A program made the position numbers and the translations under genes. Below the pieces are notes generated by a model that saw only the letters and a program-made list of their open reading frames with translations, did no database searches and was not told the DNA's origin. A DNA stretch of 8,514 bases from an uncultured Clostridium sp. (GTDB lineage Bacteria > Bacillota > Clostridia > Lachnospirales > Lachnospiraceae), in contig USFH01000092.1 of the NCBI GenBank assembly GCA_900553925.1, positions 1 through 8,514 on the forward strand, read 5' to 3'. Position 1 is the stretch's first letter; every line of letters begins with the position of its first letter. Shown piece by piece: positions 1 to 5,590 of this stretch.

Positions 1-2
1 CA

Positions 3-62
3 CCATTCCGTGTACCTATCGCTAGACTTGCTGCTGCTCAGGCTGCAATCGCTAATAAGTAG
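3..62 (+). CDS. 3' end of an unidentified protein-coding gene (partial)
   Basis: Frame 3 is open from the window edge to a TAG at 60-62 and encodes a 19-residue tail that is rich in alanine and ends AAAQAAIANK. The other two frames either stop early (TAG in frame 2) or run on past the point where the downstream terminator begins. A well-formed plus-strand terminator 50 nt downstream supports a plus-strand gene ending here. The tail is too short to name a family, and the start and most of the protein lie outside the window. Confidence 0.45.
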   Translation, partial: PFRVPIARLAAAQAAIANK

Positions 63-110
63 GATACACACCAGTTGGTGAATCGAACTTAATTAGTTCT
101 GAGTAATATG

Positions 111-153
111 TAGTCTCTGTTACTGTGTAAAAACAGTAGCAGAGGCTATTTTT
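111..153 (+). terminator. Rho-independent terminator after the first gene
   Basis: A 15-bp stem pairs 111-125 with 134-148, including two G-U pairs, around an 8-nt loop. It is followed directly by five T's (149-153). It closes the partial gene at 3-62 and separates it from the CDF transporter gene. Two smaller inverted repeats precede it in the 3' untranslated stretch: cacca/tggtg around 70-80 and gaact/agttc around 85-100. Confidence 0.8.
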
Positions 154-217
154 ATGGCTAAAATGCGTGATGCTACCAGAAGCTGTACAAGGTCAAGTAT
201 GTATTTTCACATAAATG

Positions 218-270
218 TGTTAAAATTACCAATGGTTTATGTATACGAGGTGGCTTTTCTATGTTACAAT
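218..270 (+). promoter_or_regulatory. Candidate extended -10 promoter elements upstream of the CDF transporter gene
   Basis: Two TGnTAnAAT-like elements are present: TG-T-TAAAAT at 218-226 and TG-T-TACAAT at 262-270. Neither has a convincing -35 box at 16-18 nt, so they would have to work as extended -10 promoters. Either would give a leader of about 65-115 nt before the ATG at 344. The stretch 63-343 holds no convincing gene; the only long frame on the plus strand (154-339) has no ribosome site and starts in a terminator T-run. Confidence 0.3.
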
Positions 271-279
271 AAGCATTGC

Positions 280-304
280 GCCGGCTTGATATATAGAAGC
301 CGGC
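280..304 (+). other. GC-rich hairpin in the leader of the CDF transporter gene
   Basis: The arms gccggctt (280-287) and aagccggc (297-304) are perfectly complementary over 8 bp around a 9-nt A/T loop. No T-run follows, so it is not a terminator. It lies 40 nt before the start codon, downstream of both candidate -10 elements, so it could be an RNA leader structure or a palindromic operator for a metal-responsive repressor. The sequence does not show which. Confidence 0.35.
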
Positions 305-343
305 ATAATATGAATGTACAGAAAGAGAATTTGATTTAGATAT

Positions 344-1234
344 ATGAAGAAAGATAAGTTGAAGATAGAGAAGAAGATATTACGGTTATCTTTTCTGGGG
401 AGCCTTTTATTTATTATAGCGGAAGGAGTTATGGCGTGGATCACACATTCCCATTCACTGCTTACGGACTGTTTGTTTGATGCGGCAGACCTAGTGATGA
501 TCGGACCGTTTCTTGTGTTGGTGCCGCTTCTGTATAAGCCGGTTACGGAGAAACACCCATATGGATATTCACAGGTGGAATCGTTGTTCCTGCTTGTGAA
601 GTACAGCGTCCTGCTGGCACTCACTTGTAATCTGCTGGTGGAGAACGTAAAGCTGCTCGTGCATGGCGGACATGAGGTAAATGCTGGGAAGATTGCGGTG
701 TTTGAGTTTCTTGTCTGCATAGGATGTGCAGCGATGTATCTCATACTGAATCATTACAGTAAGAAATACGAGTCAGAGACGATCAAAGCAGAGCTCTATA
801 TGTGGAAGCTGGATGTTGTGAGCAGTCTGGGGGTGGCGGTTGCTTTTGTGGTACAGGTGTTGTTGCTTCATACGAAGCTTCATTTCCTGACACCATATAT
901 TGATCCGGCAGTAGCGGCAGTGATGGCGATTTTGCTGATCCGGGAGCCGGTCGTTGTGATCTTTCAGAGTATCAAGAATCTGGTTTTGTTTGCACCGGAG
1001 GAAGAGGTGTTGAGCCAGATCCGTTCCATCGTAGATAAGCATATGAAGGATTATCCATACGAAGTGACATTCCTTGATGTAATCCAGACGGGACGGAAGA
1101 TCTGGGTGGAAGTCTATATCGGCAACCAGACGGACGTGATACATATCAGCATCCTGCATCAGGTACGGGATGAGATCAAGCAGGAATTAAAGCACAAATA
1201 TGATCAGGTATATATCGAGATTATTCCGGATTAG
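344..1234 (+). CDS. Cation diffusion facilitator (CDF) family transporter
   Basis: The product is a 296-residue inner-membrane protein, probably exporting a divalent metal ion in exchange for protons. Six hydrophobic segments fit the CDF fold (about residues 14-33, 50-64, 81-100, 117-135, 158-175 and 186-207), followed by a soluble C-terminal domain from about 217. The TM2 motif D42xxxD46 and the following HPYGYSQVES (71-80) are typical of the family. In TM5 the usual HxxxD or DxxxD is M153xxxD157, so one site-A ligand is altered. The C-terminal domain ends YIEIIPD, without the histidines known in YiiP. Length is normal. The ATG at 344 follows an in-frame stop and has only a weak ribosome site (purines at about 320-328). 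A better ggaagga site precedes ATG 431, but starting there would remove TM1. The family call is firm; the metal is unknown. Confidence 0.85.
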   Translation: MKKDKLKIEKKILRLSFLGSLLFIIAEGVMAWITHSHSLLTDCLFDAADLVMIGPFLVLVPLLYKPVTEKHPYGYSQVESLFLLVKYSVLLALTCNLLVENVKLLVHGGHEVNAGKIAVFEFLVCIGCAAMYLILNHYSKKYESETIKAELYMWKLDVVSSLGVAVAFVVQVLLLHTKLHFLTPYIDPAVAAVMAILLIREPVVVIFQSIKNLVLFAPEEEVLSQIRSIVDKHMKDYPYEVTFLDVIQTGRKIWVEVYIGNQTDVIHISILHQVRDEIKQELKHKYDQVYIEIIPD

Positions 1235-1248
1235 GAAATATAAGCGGA

Positions 1249-1301
1249 AAAAGGTAAGAACGCTTTTGACCAAATAAACAAAAAGCGTCTTACCTTTTTT
1301 T
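1249..1301 (+). terminator. Strong Rho-independent terminator after the CDF gene
   Basis: The arm aaaggtaaga, a bulged A, and cgctttt (about 1250-1267) pairs with aaaagcgtcttacctttt (about 1281-1298) around a 13-nt loop, ending in a run of seven T's to 1301. The upstream A-rich flank means it could also stop minus-strand transcription. Confidence 0.85.
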
Positions 1302-1389
1302 GTGATTTTTTACCTATTTCACAAAGTTTTCTGAAATCACGATGAATTTTTACAAACAGCTCGCAATTGTTTACAAATAACTGTATAGT
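1302..1389 (+). promoter_or_regulatory. Probable promoter/operator region of the XRE-type regulator gene
   Basis: A -10-like TATAGT lies at 1384-1389, but the -35 position (TCGCAA, 1361-1366) is poor. Two features suggest an operator. One is an exact 8-bp direct repeat TTTACAAA at 1349-1356 and 1370-1377, spaced 21 bp, or two helical turns. The other is a 7-bp inverted repeat, gtgattt at 1302-1308 with aaatcac at 1334-1340. A weak promoter with repeated sites next to a small helix-turn-helix gene fits autoregulation, but this is inference. Confidence 0.3.
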
Positions 1390-1442
1390 GCAAGGCAGAT
1401 CCGATAGGACGTGAAAAATAGTTGGAAAGGAGAAAGCTTTGC

Positions 1443-1670
1443 ATGTTTCACCCGGATGTGTGTACAGGTATTAATTTAATAGAGACCGGAAAAAGAATTG
1501 ATGCTGTCATGCGTGCAAACGGGGTGACGACAAGAAAGCTTGCGCGTGCAATCAATGTCACGGAGCAGAGTGTCAGCAAATGGAGAAATGGAAGGTGTTT
1601 GCCGGATATCGAGAATCTTTTTATTTTCTGCCGGATGTTTGAAGTGAAGATGGATGACATTGTGGTGTAA
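1443..1670 (+). CDS. Small XRE-family helix-turn-helix DNA-binding protein
   Basis: The product is a 75-residue protein, almost entirely one Cro/C1-type helix-turn-helix domain. The segment from GKRIDAVMR (about 17-25) through the VTTRKLARAINVTEQSVSKW core (28-47) to LPDIENLFIFCRMFEVKMDDIVV matches the XRE pattern, including the usual W, the P-D-I-E-N-L helix start and the F-x-V-x-x-D-D end. The start at ATG 1443 is preferred over the upstream in-frame TTG at 1422 because AAAGGAGA lies 8-10 nt before 1443. There is no ligand or oligomerisation domain, so it probably acts as a local or self-regulating repressor. Target genes are unknown. The nearest candidates are itself and the repeat-bearing membrane protein downstream, 113 nt away, which has its own promoter. 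Confidence 0.85.
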   Translation: MFHPDVCTGINLIETGKRIDAVMRANGVTTRKLARAINVTEQSVSKWRNGRCLPDIENLFIFCRMFEVKMDDIVV

Positions 1671-1725
1671 TGACTGTGCGCTTTTGTTTTCGCGGATATA
1701 GTCAGAAACAAATAAAATATATTGC

Positions 1726-1754
1726 TTGCACATTCTAAATGTATCCTGTAAAAT
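1726..1754 (+). promoter_or_regulatory. Sigma-A-type promoter of the repeat-bearing membrane protein
   Basis: TTGCAC (1726-1731) and TAAAAT (1749-1754) are separated by 17 bp. A perfect TATAAT at 1755-1760 follows immediately but has no suitable -35. The predicted start lies about 20 nt before the ribosome site GAGGGAGG (1770-1777). Confidence 0.6.
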
Positions 1755-1783
1755 TATAATATATTTTATGAGGGAGGGTACAT

Positions 1784-2884
1784 ATGGATAACAACAATAA
1801 TCAACCATTACAAAATGAGACTGTGAATAATCAGCCAGTACAGCCACAACAACCAGAACAACCTGAGATGAGTGGCTATGCGCAACCGATGCAACCGGGA
1901 CAGACGGGTTACGCGCAGCCGATGCAGCAGGGGCAGACAGACTATTACGGACAGCCGGTACAGCCTGGTCAGACAGGATACGGACAGCCGGTACAGCCTG
2001 GTCAGACAGGATACGGACAATCGATGCCGCAGGGACAGACCGGATATTATGGTCAGCCGATGCAGCAGGGACAGACAGGATACGGACAGCCGATGCAACA
2101 GGGGCAGACAGGATATTACGGGCAGCCAATGCAACCAGGACAGATGGGATACGGACAGCCAATGCAGCAGGGACAGATGGGATATGGTCAGCCGAATATG
2201 TATAATCAGGCACCAAAGCCACCGAAGCCGCCAAGAAAACCATTGTCGAAGAAGGCGAAGACGGGTATTATTGCAGGATCGATTGGCGCAGTTGTATTAA
2301 TTGTGTTCTTTGCGGTAATTCTGCCGATTCTTCTGAAAGCAAAGCTGCAAGGCGAATATACATATACGGATTCCTGGGATGATGAATACCGCGCAATCTT
2401 TACAGATGGAACCTATGCCATCTATGATTATGATGATGAAATCTATGAAGCCGGAATATATACAATCAAAGATGATAAGGTAACACTGCTTGATATCGAG
2501 GGGGATGACACGAAAGCAACCTTTGATGCGAAGAAGAATAAAATCTGTATCAGTGGACAGGATTTTGAAATTAATGATAAGAAGGCAAAGGTAGGATTTA
2601 AGCTGACAGAGACATATCTGGATACACTTGAGCAGAATGTAGAGAATGCAGTTGCAAAGCTTGTGAAGGATGAGGATCTGTTAGAGATTGCATCATGGAG
2701 TTACTATTATTTGAGTGATGATGATCTGAAAGATCCGGATGATGATTTTGTTGAGGCATTTGCAAATGAGTTGAATTATTCAACAGACAAGGCATTAAGT
2801 ACCATGGTAGAAGCTGGATATATCGCATTTGATATTGATGTTTATTCAGATGGAACCTATGAGGCGGAAGTCAGTGTATACTAA
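1784..2884 (+). CDS. Single-pass membrane protein with N-terminal GYGQPMQxGQ repeats and acidic extracellular domain
   Basis: A 366-residue protein of unrecognised function. Residues 1-29 are rich in N, Q and P. Residues 30-142 are about ten 11-12 residue units of the form TGYGQPMQQGQ. A Lys/Pro-rich linker (144-159) precedes one hydrophobic segment (161-184). The linker charge predicts a cytoplasmic repeat region and an outside C-terminus by the positive-inside rule. The outer part, 185-366, is acidic. It appears beta-rich at first (GEYTYTDS, FTDGTYAIYDYDDEIYEAGIYTI), then helical, and ends SDGTYEAEVSVY. Similar Q/G/P/Y-rich N-termini before a transmembrane helix are common in clostridial membrane proteins of unknown role. 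The ATG at 1784 has GAGGGAGG 6 nt upstream. The gene is monocistronic, with its own promoter and terminator. A role as an envelope or stress sensor is only a guess. Confidence 0.85.
   Translation: MDNNNNQPLQNETVNNQPVQPQQPEQPEMSGYAQPMQPGQTGYAQPMQQGQTDYYGQPVQPGQTGYGQPVQPGQTGYGQSMPQGQTGYYGQPMQQGQTGYGQPMQQGQTGYYGQPMQPGQMGYGQPMQQGQMGYGQPNMYNQAPKPPKPPRKPLSKKAKTGIIAGSIGAVVLIVFFAVILPILLKAKLQGEYTYTDSWDDEYRAIFTDGTYAIYDYDDEIYEAGIYTIKDDKVTLLDIEGDDTKATFDAKKNKICISGQDFEINDKKAKVGFKLTETYLDTLEQNVENAVAKLVKDEDLLEIASWSYYYLSDDDLKDPDDDFVEAFANELNYSTDKALSTMVEAGYIAFDIDVYSDGTYEAEVSVY
1871..2194 (+). repeat. In-frame tandem repeat of 33-36 bp units
   Basis: About nine full units and one degenerate unit of 33 or 36 bp encode GYGQPMQxGQ (residues 30-142 of the membrane protein). 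The longer units carry an extra Tyr (GYYGQ). Two neighbouring 33-bp units, 1948-1980 and 1981-2013, are identical base for base, while the others differ mostly at third positions. This points to a recent duplication within an older array. Confidence 0.9.
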
Positions 2885-2902
2885 ATAGAATATAATTCGG
2901 AG

Positions 2903-2942
2903 ATATCCCTGTGGTTTTGTAAGAAATCATAGGGGTATTTTT
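2903..2942 (+). terminator. Rho-independent terminator after the membrane protein gene
   Basis: A 15-bp stem pairs 2903-2917 with 2924-2938, including three G-U pairs, around a 6-nt loop, with T's at 2938-2942. It ends 2 nt before the -35 box of the next unit. Confidence 0.75.
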
Positions 2943-2943
2943 G

Positions 2944-2972
2944 TTGTAATAATTACGGCAAAATTATATAAT
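2944..2972 (+). promoter_or_regulatory. Promoter of the A-B two-gene unit
   Basis: TTGTAA (2944-2949) and a consensus TATAAT (2967-2972) are separated by exactly 17 bp. A second TATAAT at 2977-2982 has no good -35. The leader to the ATG at 3028 would be about 48 nt. The preceding terminator isolates this unit from upstream transcription. Confidence 0.65.
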
Positions 2973-3027
2973 GATGTATAATCACAGCATAAAAAACCTG
3001 CAGAATGAAAAGAAGAGGAGTAAAACT

Positions 3028-4002
3028 ATGGAAGATATAACGATAACGGACAGTGTATGGTTCCGGAAGAAGAAGTTTCAGGAGAAGATGAAAGATATTG
3101 AGGAAGTGATCAGTGGAAGAAATGCATCCATTCGTCCTTTTGTGACGGATGATACGGGGAGATTTCATGCGAGGAAGACGCAGATGCTGATTCATGAACT
3201 TATAAGGGACATGAACATATATGCAAATCAGAAGCTTCTCTGGATTGGAAATATCGATGATACAATCATTCCGGAACAGAAGGCTTTTTGCAGATACGTG
3301 GAGATGTTTCTATATCTTGCAATCCGGGTATCTCTTGTGGATATGGGATGGATGTACGAGATTATGGATACTATGCCGCAGAGCAATTTCCAGCAAATTC
3401 TGGACTGCGCGGAAGATATCAAGAATCGTGACAGGATATGTGACTGGACATTCGACCGCAGATATGCAGGAAATTTCTACTTCGAGAATGTGCTTGATTA
3501 TGGCTGTGTGATCTATGAAGATCTGCTGGGGAAGGATTTCAGCAAATTGATTCCGACGGAAATGTGGAAAGAATTCGAGGAGCATGATGCTGCATTGTTG
3601 CCTGTACCGGATGGAGAGGAGCCGGATGAGGATGAAATGGAAGATTTTCTGTCCGATGAGGAGATTCAGGCAATCATGGATGACTATGAGGAAATACCGG
3701 AATCGGAGGGAGAACGGAAGTTACGGGAAGCAAATGAACATGCGTATCGAATGGAAAAATATAAATTCGCGGAAGCGGATCATTTCTGCCAGGTATTTGA
3801 AAAATTCGTATCAATGTTATATGCCGACGAATTTCCATATTCCTACATGTCGAAGATGACGCAGGCGGTGGAAGGTATGCTGGATATCTTCTTATGCGAG
3901 CATAAATTGTCGCTTTATAACGACACCGATCAGTATCTGAAGGCGTACACATACTTGAAAAAAACCGAGGAAAAAATAGATATTCTGCGAAAAGAGGTAT
4001 AA
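3028..4002 (+). CDS. Protein A: unrecognised soluble acidic protein upstream of a ClpX-like ATPase
   Basis: A 324-residue protein I do not recognise. It shows no signal peptide and no convincing membrane segment, and looks mostly alpha-helical. A short basic stretch near the N-terminus (FRKKKFQEKMK, 12-22) contrasts with a very acidic central stretch at about 196-228 (GEEPDEDEMEDF, MDDYEEIPESEGE). That stretch probably links an N-terminal part (1-190) to a C-terminal helical part (232-324). No catalytic motif is visible. The start at ATG 3028 has AGAGGAG (3014-3020) at good spacing; an in-frame ATG at 2971 lies inside the -10 box and is rejected. The stop is 3 nt before the start of B, so the two are co-translated and likely act together. 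With a ClpX-type ATPase downstream, A could be an adaptor, substrate or subunit; this is inference. Confidence 0.8.
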   Translation: MEDITITDSVWFRKKKFQEKMKDIEEVISGRNASIRPFVTDDTGRFHARKTQMLIHELIRDMNIYANQKLLWIGNIDDTIIPEQKAFCRYVEMFLYLAIRVSLVDMGWMYEIMDTMPQSNFQQILDCAEDIKNRDRICDWTFDRRYAGNFYFENVLDYGCVIYEDLLGKDFSKLIPTEMWKEFEEHDAALLPVPDGEEPDEDEMEDFLSDEEIQAIMDDYEEIPESEGERKLREANEHAYRMEKYKFAEADHFCQVFEKFVSMLYADEFPYSYMSKMTQAVEGMLDIFLCEHKLSLYNDTDQYLKAYTYLKKTEEKIDILRKEV

Positions 4003-4005
4003 CAG

Positions 4006-5460
4006 ATGGCTGGAATGAAAGAAGATTTCTACCGGCGGATAGGTATGGATTACCATAACCGGCGGACGAAATCCTTTATTTACCGATATGTCAGACAGGA
4101 GAAAGAAGCGAATCTCCGGCTCCGGCTCGTGCGGGAATATCAGGCATGGAGAAGTAACCCGGAAGATGGAACAAGGTTCGCGAAGTTCCTGCTTACAGAT
4201 GTATGTGAAGATAAGAACCTGGCGAAATCAAAGGATGGAATCAGACAGGAGATTGAGAGAATTGCAGCAATGCTTACGCAGGCGGAGCGGGAGAATATAG
4301 ATTTTTCTGCGGTTGACACATGCATGGTTTCGTTATATACGAAGTATGAATGGGAAGGGGAAAAGAGAAATGCGTACGTGCAGCTTGCGTCGGGATATCA
4401 ATGCTATGAGATAGGGGAACATAGCGTGGGGATGGAAGCGTCGGAATTTATCCGCACGATCCGGTTGACAAAGGCAGAGTATGTCGTATCTGTCTTTTCA
4501 TTTTTGTTAGAGAACATTCGTGTGCATCTAAGTGCAGAAGACCGGAAGAGACTTCTTATGCTTGGACGAAGCCTGGGTGGAGATGATGTATTTGCAGGCA
4601 TGCGGAAGGAAAGCGATAAGATGAAGTTCCTGATTGACCTTGCTGCGCAATCGCCGGATCGTTTTTCCGAAGCGGTGGAACATATCTATACGGAACAGAG
4701 TCTCTCGAAGTTAACCGATGAATTGCTGGACGGACTGATCATCAACGATGTAAATACATTGCTATACGATGGCGGATTCAGGACCGGGCAGAAGGAAGGG
4801 GGGAAGTCCCGAAAGAAAGATCGCGGGATGGATATGCTTGATGCATATATGAAGGAGATTGGAATAGAGCCATTTGCCGCCAGCAGTCGGGGAAATGTGA
4901 GAGTATTGTCCAATGACAAAAATGAATCTTATGGGGAATATTATGCTGTCTGTAATCAGCTCCGGGATGTTCTCAATCAGGAAAAGAGGGATACGGTTTT
5001 CATCCCACTAGTTGTAAATACTCAGTTCGGGGGAGGCATTTTTCTAATCGGGAGAAAACATTACCTGTTTTATCCGGAGGTTGCAGCACAGATGAAACGA
5101 AGCTGTGGTTTTTGCTTTGTAAGTTTTGTGAATGTGGTGGAGGGATCTGCCTATGAGCTTGATACCGAGGATTTTGATTTCCCGACGATGGAAGAGGCGG
5201 TGAGCTGGTTCTACATGAAGTTCGACACGCCGGAAGATCAATTAGATGAATTCCGGAAATATAACCGTATGGTTCCAAAGAATTGTCCGGATGTTTTCAC
5301 AAAGTTCTTTGACCAGCCGGTAAAGGTTGATGCATCAGAGAAAACCGATGATGTTGCAAAGCATGAAATTGAGGCAAGTCGTCGAGAATTAGAAGCAGCT
5401 TACCAACAGGAGAAAGAAAGAGAGCAGAGGAAACGGATACACAGAAAATGCAATCGATGA
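4006..5460 (+). CDS. Protein B: unrecognised soluble protein with charged C-terminal coiled coil, coupled to A
   Basis: A 484-residue soluble protein of no family I recognise. It has a basic N-terminal helical segment (YRRIGMDYHNRRTKSFIYRYVRQ, about 9-31), a helical middle (80-250) and a Lys/Arg-rich hinge (260-273). A probable alpha/beta domain at about 280-430 contains VFIPLVVNTQ (331-340), GGGIFLIGRKHYLFYPE (342-358) and CFVSFVNVVEG (370-380). The tail (452-480) is strongly charged and likely coiled coil. No nuclease, protease or nucleotide-binding motif is evident. The ribosome site AAAGAGGT (3991-3998) lies inside the end of A, 7 nt before the ATG, so translation is coupled. No terminator follows the stop, so some transcripts may continue into the ClpX-like gene 130 nt downstream. 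Confidence 0.8.
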   Translation: MAGMKEDFYRRIGMDYHNRRTKSFIYRYVRQEKEANLRLRLVREYQAWRSNPEDGTRFAKFLLTDVCEDKNLAKSKDGIRQEIERIAAMLTQAERENIDFSAVDTCMVSLYTKYEWEGEKRNAYVQLASGYQCYEIGEHSVGMEASEFIRTIRLTKAEYVVSVFSFLLENIRVHLSAEDRKRLLMLGRSLGGDDVFAGMRKESDKMKFLIDLAAQSPDRFSEAVEHIYTEQSLSKLTDELLDGLIINDVNTLLYDGGFRTGQKEGGKSRKKDRGMDMLDAYMKEIGIEPFAASSRGNVRVLSNDKNESYGEYYAVCNQLRDVLNQEKRDTVFIPLVVNTQFGGGIFLIGRKHYLFYPEVAAQMKRSCGFCFVSFVNVVEGSAYELDTEDFDFPTMEEAVSWFYMKFDTPEDQLDEFRKYNRMVPKNCPDVFTKFFDQPVKVDASEKTDDVAKHEIEASRRELEAAYQQEKEREQRKRIHRKCNR

Positions 5461-5490
5461 TTTTTAATAGAATCAGCTATCATAGAATAT

Positions 5491-5533
5491 TTGACGTAGA
5501 ATTTACGATGATATTTTAATGCTACGATATAAT
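5491..5533 (+). promoter_or_regulatory. Candidate internal promoter(s) before the ClpX-like gene
   Basis: Two overlapping possibilities exist: TTGACG (5491-5496) with TTTAAT (5515-5520) at 18 bp, or TTTACG (5502-5507) with a consensus TATAAT (5528-5533) at 20 bp. The region is A/T-rich and has no hairpin plus T-run. It suggests that C can be expressed separately from A and B. Confidence 0.45.
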
Positions 5534-5590
5534 GATGCTTGTAAACATGAATGAGTGAATATCAAGGGTATATAAAGGAGGAATAATTCT

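Noticed and set aside
154..339. A 61-residue plus-strand open frame before the CDF gene
   Set aside because: Its ATG follows directly on a terminator T-run, there is no ribosome site, and the product has no recognisable features.
1476..2243. A 255-residue minus-strand open frame opposite the repeat array
   Set aside because: It is the mirror of the in-frame 33-36 bp repeats (repetitive V/A/S/P/R product). It has no ribosome site and no recognisable domain, and overlaps two well-supported plus-strand genes.
1872..2300. A plus-strand 142-residue open frame in the repeat region
   Set aside because: It is an off-frame reading of the same repeats (R/D/S/C-rich), inside the membrane protein gene and without its own ribosome site.
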